Of a stretch of 64,000 bases of DNA, positions 27,757 to 37,241 are shown in pieces; the first letter of the stretch is position 1, and each line of letters starts with the position of its first letter. The notes below the pieces were generated by a model. It saw nothing but the letters and a program-made list of their open reading frames with translations, was not told the origin of the DNA and ran no database searches. The DNA is from Fibrivirga algicola. Lineage in GTDB: Bacteria; Bacteroidota; Bacteroidia; Cytophagales; Spirosomataceae. The stretch spans positions 744,001 to 808,000 of the forward strand of contig NZ_WAEL01000002.1 of assembly GCF_011742925.1 (NCBI RefSeq), in the 5' to 3' direction. Made by a program: the position numbers and the translations under genes.

Positions 27757-28055
27757 ATCGTGTAGGTACAACTAATAGGTTAGCGGGGTAACGCGTTTTA
27801 AACGAAAAATGGTCCCGTCTCAGCATGAGTCTGAAAAGCGGGATACAGAAGCGATCAGTACAGTTTACGTTTTATCAGAATGGTCAGAATGACGGGGTTT
27901 TATAGTCAGACATGAACGTATAATCCTGTAATCTTATTCATCCTGTCAAAAATAGGCCCAACCCGTTTCCGTACGAATAGAAAAACATTATTTGTGTAAA
28001 ATCCTGACTATTTTTACTGAAATTTAGGCACCCAGCAGTTAAAATGTAACAGTCC

Positions 28056-28955
28056 GTGAAAGCGCTTTACGAAAAGGTAAATATCGACCAGGAACACTCG
28101 TTGCTCGTAAAACATATTCGTCTTACGGCTTTTGGCGCGCTCTGGCATTACCACCCCGAGTATGAACTCACCTACATACTGGAGAGTAATGGCAAGCGTT
28201 TTGTCGGGGACCACGTTACCAACTTCGACGTAGGTGATCTGGTATTGATCGGGCCCAATCTGCCTCATTTTTGGCGAAACGATGACGATCGATACGACGA
28301 ACTACCCGCCGAAGCTATCGTAGTGCAGTTCCCGGCTGCACTCGACGAAAACCTGCTGGCAGTGCTGCCCGAGTCGGGTGCTATCCGGCAATTACTGCAC
28401 CGGTCACGCTATGGCCTCTGCTTCAGCCCCACCACCGTGAACCGGCTGGCCCCTCGGCTCATTCAGTTACCCCATCTCCAGGGCATGGCGCAGGTACTTG
28501 AACTGCTCAGCATCCTGAATGAGCTGTCTGCCGACCGGGAAGCTATCCTGCTGGCTTCTGACAGCTACCAACTAACAGCCAGCGAAGCGGAAACGGAACG
28601 CATGAAACGCGTGCTGGAATTTGTGCTCAAGCATTTCCGGAAAGAAATACGGATTGAGCAGATTGCTTCTGTAGCGGGCATGGCTCCCGCTGCATTTTGC
28701 CGCTATTTCCGAAAACGTACTGGTAAATCGTTTGTTGAGTACCTGAATGAACTGCGTATCAGCCACGCACGAAAACTGTTGACCCAGGCCGACCTGAGCG
28801 TCAGTCAGGTTGGGTTCGAATGTGGTTTCAACAATATTTCGCATTTCCACCGGCAGTTTAAGCAGCAAACGGGCACTACCCCGATGCGCTATCAGGCTAT
28901 TTATCGCGACAAACAATCGCCTTTACTGCCCAGTACAGCTGGTTTACTGTCGTAG
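28056..28955 (+). CDS. AraC-family transcriptional regulator with cupin sensor
   Basis: 299 residues from a GTG start at 28056; no ATG gives a better fit. The N-terminal cupin has LWHYHPEYELTYILES and VGDLVLIGPNLPHFW. The C-terminal AraC domain starts at RMKRVLEFVLKHFRKEIRIEQIA and includes AAFCRYFRKRTGKSF and ECGFNNISHFHRQF. It is the same architecture as the regulator at 13574 and may sense a sugar. The targets are not obvious: neighbours are DsbD (divergent) and fusA. Confidence 0.9.
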   Translation: MKALYEKVNIDQEHSLLVKHIRLTAFGALWHYHPEYELTYILESNGKRFVGDHVTNFDVGDLVLIGPNLPHFWRNDDDRYDELPAEAIVVQFPAALDENLLAVLPESGAIRQLLHRSRYGLCFSPTTVNRLAPRLIQLPHLQGMAQVLELLSILNELSADREAILLASDSYQLTASEAETERMKRVLEFVLKHFRKEIRIEQIASVAGMAPAAFCRYFRKRTGKSFVEYLNELRISHARKLLTQADLSVSQVGFECGFNNISHFHRQFKQQTGTTPMRYQAIYRDKQSPLLPSTAGLLS

Positions 28956-28978
28956 CAATCAATCCTTTATCATATAGC

Positions 28979-29009
28979 TTGACTTTACCACTGGAAGTCA
29001 GTAATTTTG
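28979..29009 (+). promoter_or_regulatory. promoter for fusA
   Basis: A -33 element TTGAC (28979-28983) and a -7 element TAATTTTG (29002-29009) are 18 bp apart, close to the Bacteroidetes housekeeping consensus. The predicted leader is about 80 nt before the fusA ATG. Confidence 0.65.
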
Positions 29010-29098
29010 CGACCTGATTCATGAAAGACCAGCCAGTTTTTCTGTGCTGTTTTCTTTCCACCGTTTTAGAATTACATAACTTTCTGTATAACAAGCTA

Positions 29099-31213
29099 AT
29101 GGCTCGCGATTTATTATTGACGAGAAACATCGGTATCGCTGCCCACATCGACGCAGGCAAAACGACAACTACCGAACGTATTCTCTATTACGCCGGGGTA
29201 AGTCACAAGATCGGTGAGGTTCACGATGGAGCTGCCACAATGGACTGGATGGAGCAGGAGCAGGAGCGTGGTATCACGATCACTTCGGCCGCCACTACCG
29301 TTGACTGGACCTACCGCGACCAGAAGTACCACATCAACATCATTGACACGCCTGGCCACGTTGACTTCACGGTTGAAGTAAACCGGTCACTGCGCGTACT
29401 GGATGGTCTGGTGTTCCTTTTCAGTGCCGTTGATGGTGTTGAGCCTCAGTCGGAAACGAACTGGCGTCTGGCCAACAACTACAACGTTGCCCGTCTTGGC
29501 TTCGTAAACAAAATGGACCGCTCTGGCGCCGACTTCCTGAACGTGTGCAAGCAGGTGAAGGAAATGCTGGGTAGCTACGCGGTGCCTCTTCAGTTGCCGA
29601 TCGGCGAAGAAGACACATTCCGTGGTGTGGTTGACCTGGTTAACTTCCGGGGCATTGAGTGGAACGAAGATGACAAAGGAATGACCTTCCGTGAGGTGCC
29701 GATCCCAGCCGATATGCTGGACGAAGCAACCGAGTGGCGGGAAAAACTCCTGGAAGCTGTTGCCGAATTCGACGACTCGCTGATGGAGAAATACTTCGAA
29801 GATCCTACGTCGATCTCAGAAGACGAAATTCTGGCGGCGCTGCGTAAAGCCACCATCAGCATGAAGATCGTGCCGATGCTTTGCGGTTCATCCTTCAAAA
29901 ACAAGGGTGTACAAACGATGCTCGACTATGTGATGGCTCTGCTGCCTTCACCAATGGACAAAGAGAGCATCACGGGTACTAACCCTGACACAGGTGTTGA
30001 AGTGTCACGCAAGCCATCGACGTCTGAGCCATTCTCGGCCCTGGCGTTCAAAATTGCGACTGACCCTTACGTTGGCCGTCTTTGCTTCATCCGTTCGTAC
30101 TCGGGCGTGCTGGAGTCAGGTTCATACATCCTGAACAACCGGTCGGGCAACAAAGAGCGTATCTCACGTATCTTCCAGATGCACGCCAACAAGCAAAACC
30201 AGATCGACCGCCTCGAGGCGGGTGATATCGGTGCCGTAGTTGGTTTTAAGGACATCAAAACAGGTGATACCCTGTCAGACGAAAAGAATCCAATCGTTCT
30301 GGAGTCGATGGTGTTCCCTGATCCCGTTATTGGTTACGCCATTGAGCCTAAGAAGACAGCCGACCAGGACAACTTCTCGAAAGCCATTGGTAAACTGATC
30401 GAAGAAGACCCAACCCTTAAAGTTGAGTCAAACGAAGAGACTGGCCAGACCATTATCCGTGGTATGGGTGAACTTCACTTGGAAATCATCATCGACCGGA
30501 TGCGTCGTGAGTTCAAGGTTGAGGTGAACCAGGGTGCTCCTCAGGTAGCCTATAAAGAGACGATCACCAAGAAAGTTGAACACCGCGAGGTATACAAGAA
30601 GCAAACGGGTGGTCGCGGTAAATTCGCTGACATCGTGTTTGAACTGATGCCACGTGACCCGGAAGAAGATGGTTCGATCAAGCCAGGTCTTCAGTTCGAC
30701 AACGCCATTGTGGGTGGTGTTATTCCTCGTGAATTCATTCCTGCTATTCAGAAAGGTTTCGCTGAAGCCATGTCAACAGGTCCGTTGGCTGGTTACCCGC
30801 TCGACTCGATGAAAGTTCGGCTGTTCCACGGTTCATTCCACGACGTTGACTCAGACTCACTGTCGTTTGAATTAGCCGCTCGGATGGGCTTCCGTGAATC
30901 AGCTCGTCAGGCTGGTCCGAAACTCCTCGAACCAATCATGGCCGTTGAAGTATTGACGCCTGAGGAATACACTGGTCCGATCACGGGTGACCTGAACCGT
31001 CGCCGGGGTATCATGAAGGGCATGGACACACGCGCTGGTTCGCAGGTGATCAAAGCCGACGTGCCTCTGTCGGAACTGTTCGGTTACATTACCGAACTCC
31101 GTACGATGTCATCGGGTCGTGCAACTGCCAACCTTACCTTCTCTCACTACGAAATCGTGCCGAATAACATCGCCGATGGTGTAGTGAAGAAAGAGAAAGG
31201 CGGCCTAAGCTAG
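29099..31213 (+). CDS. fusA: translation elongation factor G
   Basis: 704 residues from ATG 29099 ([20 protein letters not shown]); the frame upstream from 29021 is leader. The GTPase motifs are [12 protein letters not shown] (P-loop), [10 protein letters not shown] (switch I), DTPGHVDF and NKMDRSGAD. The ribosome-translocating domains II-V follow ([33 protein letters not shown]). The protein drives ribosomal translocation with GTP. It is full length and strongly codon-biased. The usual upstream rpsL-rpsG are absent here; rpsJ follows after 162 bp that contain a palindrome. Confidence 0.98.
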   Translation: MARDLLLTRNIGIAAHIDAGKTTTTERILYYAGVSHKIGEVHDGAATMDWMEQEQERGITITSAATTVDWTYRDQKYHINIIDTPGHVDFTVEVNRSLRVLDGLVFLFSAVDGVEPQSETNWRLANNYNVARLGFVNKMDRSGADFLNVCKQVKEMLGSYAVPLQLPIGEEDTFRGVVDLVNFRGIEWNEDDKGMTFREVPIPADMLDEATEWREKLLEAVAEFDDSLMEKYFEDPTSISEDEILAALRKATISMKIVPMLCGSSFKNKGVQTMLDYVMALLPSPMDKESITGTNPDTGVEVSRKPSTSEPFSALAFKIATDPYVGRLCFIRSYSGVLESGSYILNNRSGNKERISRIFQMHANKQNQIDRLEAGDIGAVVGFKDIKTGDTLSDEKNPIVLESMVFPDPVIGYAIEPKKTADQDNFSKAIGKLIEEDPTLKVESNEETGQTIIRGMGELHLEIIIDRMRREFKVEVNQGAPQVAYKETITKKVEHREVYKKQTGGRGKFADIVFELMPRDPEEDGSIKPGLQFDNAIVGGVIPREFIPAIQKGFAEAMSTGPLAGYPLDSMKVRLFHGSFHDVDSDSLSFELAARMGFRESARQAGPKLLEPIMAVEVLTPEEYTGPITGDLNRRRGIMKGMDTRAGSQVIKADVPLSELFGYITELRTMSSGRATANLTFSHYEIVPNNIADGVVKKEKGGLS

Positions 31214-31223
31214 AAAAATAGGC

Positions 31224-31300
31224 TTGACGTTTGTCGTTCGAGGTTTGATGTTGCTCCGCCAGGTAGCAGCGTAACACTAACCTCGCATGACAAACGTCAA
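31224..31300. repeat. imperfect intergenic palindrome, GTTTG-rich family
   Basis: The left arm from 31224 reads TTGACGTTTGTCGTTCGAGG then TTTGATGTTGCTCCGC. The right arm to 31300 reads AACCTCGCATGACAAACGTC then AA. The outer stem is about 20 bp with small mismatches. It separates fusA from rpsJ and may act as a partial terminator or mRNA stabiliser. Confidence 0.65.
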
Positions 31301-31375
31301 ACTTTTTAAAACTTCCCCTCCCGGAGTAAATGGTTCTTTCGGCCGGGGTCTATTTAACTAAACGAACCGCTTTTT

Positions 31376-31681
31376 ATGAATCAGAAGATTCGCATTAAAC
31401 TGAAGTCGTTCGACCACATGTTGGTTGACAAATCGGCTGAAAAGATTGTAAAGGCCGTTAAATCGACGGGCGCCATGGTAAGTGGTCCAATTCCACTGCC
31501 TACCGACAAAGAGATTTATACAGTCCTGCGTTCACCCCACGTGAACAAAAAGGCGCGTGAGCAATTCCAGCTTTGCACCTACAAGCGGTTGGTCGACATT
31601 TACTCGACTAGCTCTAAAACGGTTGACGCCCTGATGAAACTCGAACTACCTAGCGGTGTCGATGTAGAAATCAAAGTTTAA
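31376..31681 (+). CDS. rpsJ: 30S ribosomal protein S10
   Basis: 101 residues, the usual S10 size. It begins [20 protein letters not shown] and contains the family signature around [20 protein letters not shown] near residue 58. The protein is part of the 30S head and also takes part in antitermination with NusB. In many bacteria rpsJ opens the S10 operon (rplC, rplD and so on); here a strong terminator follows at once and the next gene is an opposite-strand regulator. It is therefore detached from the rest of the S10 genes. Confidence 0.97.
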   Translation: MNQKIRIKLKSFDHMLVDKSAEKIVKAVKSTGAMVSGPIPLPTDKEIYTVLRSPHVNKKAREQFQLCTYKRLVDIYSTSSKTVDALMKLELPSGVDVEIKV

Positions 31682-31692
31682 GTTTCCAGATT

Positions 31693-31732
31693 ACAAAAAA
31701 GGCCCCTGCTAAACAGCAGGGGCCTTTTTTGT
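31693..31732. terminator. strong rho-independent terminator after rpsJ
   Basis: An 18-bp perfect stem (ACAAAAAAGGCCCCTGCT at 31693-31710; complement at 31715-31732) with a 4-nt loop, A-run and T-run on either side. It works in both directions. Confidence 0.92.
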
Positions 31733-31740
31733 GTCTGACA

Positions 31741-31799
31741 TTCGAGGTTTAACGTTTCGCGGCTTGATTACCGTCCAGCGCGACATCAAACGTCCAACC
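31741..31799. repeat. degenerate copy of the GTTTG-rich palindrome
   Basis: TTCGAGGTTTAACGTTTCGC near 31741 faces AGCGCGACATCAAACGTCC near 31777. Only short stems form, but the words match the 6957 and 31224 elements. Confidence 0.4.
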
Positions 31800-31805
31800 A
31801 ACCTT

Positions 31806-32684
31806 TTACGTGCTCGCTACCCGAATCAGGTCGTCGATGTTATTGATGATTGTACCATTTTCAGGCATTTGAATATCTTGCCCAACCATTTGATAACCGG
31901 TCAGCAACAAGTGCGATTCCGGAAACTGAGCGCCAAGTTTATTGACGTAGGCTTGTGCCTCACTGTTGGATGGTACCGACGTGATCGCTGAGAAGATATA
32001 ATCCGGCTTATGGACATTATAGGCAAATACCAATTCGTTGAATGGCAGACTTTGGCCCAGGTACACCACTTTGTTGTAGCGTGCCCGAATGATATAATTA
32101 GCGAATAGCAGACTGATTTCGTGCATCTCCCCTTCCGGAAGGTACAACATATACTTCTTTCCATTCGGGCGCTGCTTGCTAACCTGCCCGTCGATAGCCA
32201 CAATTAGCTTCTGACGAATTAAATTGGTGATGAAGTGTTCCTGTGCCGGACCGATCGATCCCGTCACCCACAGCGTGCCTATTCGACTCAGAAACGGGTA
32301 GATGATATGAATCATCGTGTTCTCGAAACCGAACTGCAGAATGTTGGTGCTGATAATCTTTTCAAATCGATCTTCATCGAGATCAATCATCGAGATTGTC
32401 AGTGCATGAATCTGATCAGGGTAATTGAGTTGCCGGTCTGATATCTTGATGACCTCCTGATACATCTCTTCAACCGAGAGTTTGGAGATTTCAGAGATCT
32501 TATAACCGTGGTCTTTCAGTAGCGATATATTCAGTACCAGTTTCAGATCCTGATCATCGTAGGTACGGATGTTCGTATCTGTCCGCTTGGGCTGAATGAT
32601 ATTATAGCGATGCTCCCAGATTCGCAACGTATGGGCTTTTATGCCGGAAAGTTGCTCTAAATCTTTAATCGAGTAGTTACTCAT
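31806..32684 (-). CDS. MerR-family regulator with cobalamin-binding (CarH/LitR-like) domain
   Basis: 292 residues. The N-terminal MerR winged helix is SIKDLEQLSGIKAHTLRIWE, then RRTY-like RTYDDQDLKLVL. A middle four-helix segment (about 85-165) contains W-x9-EH (LWVTGSIGPAQEHF), the motif that contacts adenosylcobalamin in CarH. The C-terminal Rossmann-like part keeps the likely cobalt-ligand His in GEMHEISLLF (usually GExHxxG; the last Gly is Ser here). CarH-type proteins are light sensors: B12 is cleaved by light, the tetramer falls apart and carotenoid genes are released. The neighbouring CruF-like gene fits this. B12 binding is inferred. Confidence 0.88.
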   Translation of the reverse strand: MSNYSIKDLEQLSGIKAHTLRIWEHRYNIIQPKRTDTNIRTYDDQDLKLVLNISLLKDHGYKISEISKLSVEEMYQEVIKISDRQLNYPDQIHALTISMIDLDEDRFEKIISTNILQFGFENTMIHIIYPFLSRIGTLWVTGSIGPAQEHFITNLIRQKLIVAIDGQVSKQRPNGKKYMLYLPEGEMHEISLLFANYIIRARYNKVVYLGQSLPFNELVFAYNVHKPDYIFSAITSVPSNSEAQAYVNKLGAQFPESHLLLTGYQMVGQDIQMPENGTIINNIDDLIRVAST

Positions 32685-32878
32685 GGGATGATCAGATTAC
32701 AAAGTTGGTGCTAATAATAGACGCTGGGAAAGCAAGCCAAATGAACCCATTTTAACCCTGCGCAATCAAACGCAACGTCTAAACTAAGCACCTATTTACC
32801 GCTTTGCAACTTTTCGGTGGAAAATGCAATAACACAATTGAAAATACTAGTAAATAACCCTCTATTCCACCCAATTGT

Positions 32879-33541
32879 TTAACCGTTCACCAACTTGTAG
32901 ATGAGTTGATGACCGGCAAAAAACAGGACTTGCAGGCTGATAATCAGTAGGGCTATCCGATTTTCTTTTTTAAACGGCAAGCCGTACCAAATGCTTAGTA
33001 ACACGGCAGCAACCAGCCACCAACCTAAGTAATTTTGGATGGGGACAGGATGCCCAAACCAGGTCCAGAAATCGAGGCGAATAGCCACTGGTTCAACCAG
33101 TACATCCAGCGCTACCATACCCGTTGCAGCCACAGCTGTTTTGAGATAAACTGGCCAGGAGAAGCGATCAAAAAACGAGCCGAAGCAGTACGTTAATAAC
33201 AACCAGTTGGCCCCAATGATAGGTGGGATGCCAAAGAGGGTAGGTCCTAGTCCTTCGCCATACGCGTACGGGCCGCCAAACACGTACCCGGTCCGCACGC
33301 CCAACAGTTCTACCAGATAGCCTGTCAGCACTGCCAGACCAATATAAAACGTGAACCCGGGCCGCCAGTCGGTGTGATACCAGAACAGCGCTGCCAACGT
33401 ACCCAGCAAATTCAATGGCGTGAGCTGCCTGAAAAGGGGAGCAACAGCCGGAATTTGCAAACCAATCAACCCGGCGATATACGCTAGGATCAAAATAATA
33501 CGGATTGGTTTATCGTAACGGGGTGCACTACTATCGGCCAT
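32879..33541 (-). CDS. carotenoid biosynthesis membrane protein (CruF/DUF422-like)
   Basis: 220 residues from ATG 33541, with seven or so hydrophobic helices. Conserved pieces are LVELLGVRTGYVFGGPYAYG near residue 78, GIPPIIGANWLLLTY near 105 and ALDVLVEPVAIRLDFWTW near 150. These match the DUF422 carotenoid hydratase group (CruF, C-1',2' hydration of carotenoid ends). It is upstream of the CarH-like regulator on the same strand, 194 bp away, so it may be a light-controlled gene. Other crt genes are not in the window. Confidence 0.82.
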   Translation of the reverse strand: MADSSAPRYDKPIRIILILAYIAGLIGLQIPAVAPLFRQLTPLNLLGTLAALFWYHTDWRPGFTFYIGLAVLTGYLVELLGVRTGYVFGGPYAYGEGLGPTLFGIPPIIGANWLLLTYCFGSFFDRFSWPVYLKTAVAATGMVALDVLVEPVAIRLDFWTWFGHPVPIQNYLGWWLVAAVLLSIWYGLPFKKENRIALLIISLQVLFFAGHQLIYKLVNG

Positions 33542-33598
33542 ACAGATTGAATGCTGTTGGTAGCAAGTTACTAGCAAATAAGACTGACTGTTCAGGCT

Positions 33599-33631
33599 AA
33601 AAAAAAAGTCCTGACACGTATGTCAGGACTT
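33599..33631 (-). terminator. terminator of tRNA-His
   Basis: An 11-bp perfect stem AAGTCCTGACA (33606-33616; complement 33621-33631) with loop CGTA. On the minus strand it is followed by a T run (A run at 33599-33605), 10 bp after the tRNA. Confidence 0.85.
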
Positions 33632-33640
33632 CAAATGAGG

Positions 33641-33715
33641 GGTGCACGATGGGTCTCGAACCCACGACCTCCGGCACCACAAACCAGCGCTCTAACCAAC
33701 TGAGCTACGCGCACC
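33641..33715 (-). tRNA. tRNA-His (GTG anticodon)
   Basis: On the minus strand the cloverleaf folds with acceptor GTGCGCG/CGTGCAC, D-arm GCTCAGTTGGTTAGAGC, anticodon loop TTGTGGT (anticodon GTG) and T-arm GTGGGTTCGAGACCCAT. The extra 5' G (-1) faces C73, the histidine-tRNA hallmark. CCA is not encoded (CCT follows). Confidence 0.95.
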
Positions 33716-33731
33716 ATGTAATTTGAGAATG

Positions 33732-33739
33732 CAAAAGTA
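33732..33739 (-). promoter_or_regulatory. -7 box for tRNA-His
   Basis: The minus strand reads TACTTTTG, matching TAnnTTTG, 17 bp before the tRNA. A TTTG lies about 23 bp further upstream. Confidence 0.55.
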
Positions 33740-33745
33740 AGAAGG

Positions 33746-33818
33746 AATTAAGAGTTAAGACACAAAAAGTGCGAGTTTTTTTTCTCTAAAATTAATTCTT
33801 ATGTCTTAACTCTTAATT
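33746..33818. terminator. inverted repeat between sodA and tRNA-His
   Basis: 16-bp perfect arms AATTAAGAGTTAAGAC (33746-33761) and complement (33803-33818) around a spacer containing a T run. It lies 9 bp after the sodA stop codon. Confidence 0.65.
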
Positions 33819-33827
33819 AACAATTAC

Positions 33828-34442
33828 TTACGCTGCTTTAGCTTGCTGGTAGCGGGCATCAGCGGCACTCCAATCCACTACATTCCAGAAAGCAGCGATA
33901 TAATCGGGCCGACGGTTCTGGTATTTCAGGTAGTAAGCATGTTCCCAAACATCAAGCCCAATGATGGGGGTACCTTTCTGTTCGGTGACGTCCATGAGTG
34001 GGTTATCCTGGTTTGGCGTCGATGTAACAGCCAGTTCGCCATCAGCCGTAACGATTAGCCAGGCCCATCCTGAACCAAAACGGGTTGTTGCTGCTTTCGT
34101 AAATTCTTCTTTGAAGGCATCGAACGAACCAAACTTCTGGTCAATCGCCGTAGCCAGGTCACCCGAAGGCTGACCACCACCATTGGCCGACAGAATATTC
34201 CAGAAGAACGTGTGGTTAAAATGGCCACCACCGTTGTTACGAACCGCTACCGGGTACTTGCTTACATTAGCCACCAGCTCATCGATCGACAGGTTCTCCA
34301 TTTCAGTGCCTGTCACGGCGTTGTTCAGGTTAGTTACGTAGGCGTTATGGTGTTTGCCATGGTGGATTTCCATGGTCTGCTTGTCTATGTTTGGTTCAAG
34401 CGCGTCGCTCGAATAAGGCAGCGGATCTAGTACGAAAGCCAT
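33828..34442 (-). CDS. superoxide dismutase, Mn-type
   Basis: 204 residues, one Fe/Mn SOD chain. Metal ligands are the first His in MEIHHGKHH (near 27), the second in FNHTFFW (near 80), and Asp and His in DVWEHAYY (near 165-170). The Gly-Gly before the second ligand ([13 protein letters not shown]) and Gln in TPNQDNPL are the manganese-enzyme pattern rather than the iron one. It disproportionates superoxide in the cytoplasm; there is no signal peptide. The transcript runs toward tRNA-His. tadA lies 48 bp upstream on the same strand. Confidence 0.95.
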   Translation of the reverse strand: MAFVLDPLPYSSDALEPNIDKQTMEIHHGKHHNAYVTNLNNAVTGTEMENLSIDELVANVSKYPVAVRNNGGGHFNHTFFWNILSANGGGQPSGDLATAIDQKFGSFDAFKEEFTKAATTRFGSGWAWLIVTADGELAVTSTPNQDNPLMDVTEQKGTPIIGLDVWEHAYYLKYQNRRPDYIAAFWNVVDWSAADARYQQAKAA

Positions 34443-34490
34443 ATCTGTGTTTAAGGTTTAATTCATCCGGTCTAACACCGCGCTTTTGCT

Positions 34491-34928
34491 TTATGTTCTT
34501 AGCCGTCCGAAAAAGTTCGCCATTAACGCCCGGCTCTCATCAGCTAGAACCCCCGTTTCTACCCGTGTTTTCGGGTGCAGCGGCGACGGTGTAAGGCGTG
34601 AATACCCCCGTTTAGGATCATCGGCCCCAATGACCAAGCGACTCAGTTGAGCCCAGAAAATAGCGCCTGCACACATTACGCAGGGTTCGAGCGTAACATA
34701 CAGTGTGCAATTCGTCAGGTATTTGCCGCCCAGTGCCTGCGTGGCAGCCGTAATAGCGATCATCTCGGCGTGCGCCGTTACATCGTTGAGTTGCTCAGTC
34801 TGGTTACGCCCTTTTCCGATAATGCGGTTCTGACACACAACCAGTGCTCCTACGGGAATTTCGCCATCCTCGGCTGCTTCTTCAGCCAGCGCAAGGGCCA
34901 TTTCCATAAAGTACTCGTCGGTGAACAT
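34491..34928 (-). CDS. tadA: tRNA-specific adenosine deaminase (nucleoside deaminase family)
   Basis: 145 residues. The cytidine-deaminase zinc site is complete: HAEMIAI near residue 53 (His and catalytic Glu) and LEPCVMCAGAI near 82 (PCxxC). The wording PVGALVV and NDVTAHAE is that of TadA, which converts A34 of tRNA-Arg(ACG) to inosine, rather than guanine deaminase. It follows uvrB on the same strand; an imperfect 28-bp palindrome lies between them. Confidence 0.92.
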   Translation of the reverse strand: MFTDEYFMEMALALAEEAAEDGEIPVGALVVCQNRIIGKGRNQTEQLNDVTAHAEMIAITAATQALGGKYLTNCTLYVTLEPCVMCAGAIFWAQLSRLVIGADDPKRGYSRLTPSPLHPKTRVETGVLADESRALMANFFGRLRT

Positions 34929-34932
34929 AGAA

Positions 34933-35030
34933 ACCGTCGTTAAATGATCATTACGCGTTGCTGTCGCCTGTTGCGAACTTAATCGATAACCATTAATGAT
35001 AACAACGCGTAATGATCACCTAATGACGGT
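34933..35030. repeat. imperfect 28-bp palindrome between uvrB and tadA
   Basis: Arms 34933-34960 and 35003-35030 pair over 28 bp with three mismatches and contain ATGATCATTACGCGTTG. The position just after uvrB suggests a transcript end. It is not of the GTTTG family. Confidence 0.6.
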
Positions 35031-35034
35031 TCTA

Positions 35035-37056
35035 TCAGACCTTTTCTTCCTTCAACTTGTCGCGGAGTTGGAACAACTCGTCGCGGAGGCGGGCCGCTTC
35101 CATAAAGTCGAGGTCTTTAGCGGCACGTTCCATGCGGGCCTGGGTTTCTTTCACCAATTGCTGAAGGTCATTTTTACCCATGTACTGCACAACCGGATCA
35201 GCAGCAATACGAATCTCATCGGGCTCGACATAGAACTGCTTTGGCTTCGAATCGGCCACTTTGGTTTGACCCATAATCGACTCGCGTGATTTAAGCACCG
35301 TTTTAGGTGTAATGCCGTTCGCGATGTTATACTCCAGTTGAATAGCGCGGCGGCGGTTAGTCTCATCAATCGCTTTTGCCATCGAACCCGTAATGCGGTC
35401 GGCGTACATCAGCACCCGTCCGTTCACGTTCCGGGCCGCCCGACCAATGGTTTGAATCAACGACCGGATATCGCGCAGGAAGCCCTCTTTATCCGCATCC
35501 ATGATGGCCACCAGCGATACTTCGGGCAAGTCAAGACCTTCGCGGAGTAGGTTTACGCCGACCAGCACATCGAAATTACCAAGCCGCAAATCACGCAGGA
35601 TTTCAACGCGGTCGAGGGTTTTTACTTCCGAGTGGATGTAGCGTGTTTTGATGCCCACCCGCTCCAAGTACTTACTCAATTCCTCGGCCATGCGCTTGGT
35701 CAGCGTGGTAATCAGCACTCGTTCATTCCGCTTAATGCGGGCATCGACTTCTTCCAGCAAGTCATCGATCTGGTTCAGGCTTGGACGTACCTCAATCTCG
35801 GGGTCGAGCAGACCCGTTGGGCGAATGAGCTGTTCCACCACCACACCTTCGCTCTTACGCAGTTCATAGTCAGATGGTGTAGCCGATACGTAGATGGTCT
35901 GTGGCGTCAGGTCTTCAAATTCCTGGAACGTCAGCGGGCGGTTATCCATCGCCGAGGGTAGCCGGAAACCATAGTCGACCAGTGCCACCTTACGCGACCG
36001 GTCTCCCCCCCACATAGCGCGGATCTGCGGAATGGTCACGTGGCTTTCGTCGACTACCATCAGGAAATCATCGGGGAAGTAATCGAGCAGACAGAACGGG
36101 CGCTGACCGGGCTGCCGGTTGTCGAAGTAACGCGAGTAGTTCTCAATACCGGAACAATAACCCAGTTCGCGCATCATCTCCAGGTCAAACTCGGTGCGCT
36201 CCTTGATACGTTCAGCTTCCTGCTCGCGGTATTCGCTTTCGAAAAATTTGATCTGTGATACCAGATCATCCTGAATTTGGTGAATGGCACCGTTCAACGT
36301 TTCGCGACCCGTAACGAAGAGCGTTGCCGGAAAGATCGTCACCGATCTCTCGTTCGACAGTTTCTTGCCTGAAGCCGGGTCGATCCGTTGAATGGATTCG
36401 ATTTCGTCACCGAAGAAAATAAATCGATAGGCAAAGTCAGCGTACGACACGAACAGATCGACCGTATCACCTTTCACCCGGAAGTTACCCCGCTCAAAAT
36501 CACCCTCTGTTCGGCTATAAAGAATACTGACGAGCTTGTGTAGCAATTGGTTGCGGCTCATCCGTTCACCAGCAGCAATACGAATGATGCTGTTTTTAAA
36601 CTCTTCGGGGTTACCCATGCCGTAGATACACGACACCGACGCGATCACGATCACATCGCGCCGACCGCTCATCAGCGCCGACGTTGCCGCTAGCCGTAGC
36701 TTATCAATTTCTTCATTGATGGCCAGGTCCTTCTCGATATACGTACCGGTGGTGGCGATGTACGCCTCAGGCTGGTAATAGTCGTAGTAAGAGATGAAAT
36801 ACTCGACAGCGTTGTTCGGAAAGAATTGCTTGAACTCACCGTAGAGCTGCGCCGCCAGGGTTTTGTTATGGCTCAGAACAAGCGTAGGCCGGTTTGTTTC
36901 AGCAATCAGGTTGGCAATCGTAAAGGTCTTACCAGAGCCGGTAACACCCAGCAACACCTGCGCCGGTTCATTATTATTGATTCCTTTAACCAGTTCAGCA
37001 ATGGCTTTAGGCTGGTCACCGGTGGGTTGAAATTCAGATGTTATTTCAAAGTTCAT
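35035..37056 (-). CDS. uvrB: excinuclease ABC subunit B
   Basis: 673 residues, full length. Walker A is GVTGSGKTFTIAN near residue 40; the beta-hairpin region is YYDYYQPEAYIATTGTYIEK; the helicase motifs include DESHVTIPQ and GVNLLREGLDLPEVSLVAI. The C-terminal UVR coiled coil that binds UvrC is present (MERAAKDLDFMEAARLRDEL). UvrB scans and verifies DNA damage in nucleotide excision repair in the cytoplasm. Confidence 0.98.
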   Translation of the reverse strand: MNFEITSEFQPTGDQPKAIAELVKGINNNEPAQVLLGVTGSGKTFTIANLIAETNRPTLVLSHNKTLAAQLYGEFKQFFPNNAVEYFISYYDYYQPEAYIATTGTYIEKDLAINEEIDKLRLAATSALMSGRRDVIVIASVSCIYGMGNPEEFKNSIIRIAAGERMSRNQLLHKLVSILYSRTEGDFERGNFRVKGDTVDLFVSYADFAYRFIFFGDEIESIQRIDPASGKKLSNERSVTIFPATLFVTGRETLNGAIHQIQDDLVSQIKFFESEYREQEAERIKERTEFDLEMMRELGYCSGIENYSRYFDNRQPGQRPFCLLDYFPDDFLMVVDESHVTIPQIRAMWGGDRSRKVALVDYGFRLPSAMDNRPLTFQEFEDLTPQTIYVSATPSDYELRKSEGVVVEQLIRPTGLLDPEIEVRPSLNQIDDLLEEVDARIKRNERVLITTLTKRMAEELSKYLERVGIKTRYIHSEVKTLDRVEILRDLRLGNFDVLVGVNLLREGLDLPEVSLVAIMDADKEGFLRDIRSLIQTIGRAARNVNGRVLMYADRITGSMAKAIDETNRRRAIQLEYNIANGITPKTVLKSRESIMGQTKVADSKPKQFYVEPDEIRIAADPVVQYMGKNDLQQLVKETQARMERAAKDLDFMEAARLRDELFQLRDKLKEEKV

Positions 37057-37241
37057 CAGCGTTGTTGCTACGAGTTGGCGTAATCCACCAATTTACGAAT
37101 AAACCAGTCAACAGGCAAGGTCGTTTCGGAAAGAAGTTATTCGAGGTGAACGCGCTCAGGTACGTTGCCCCTTGCCTAACCGTTCATCAACTCTAACTAG
37201 ATCAGGCAAGTTGTTTTAATACGGCCTTTAGCCTGATCGAT

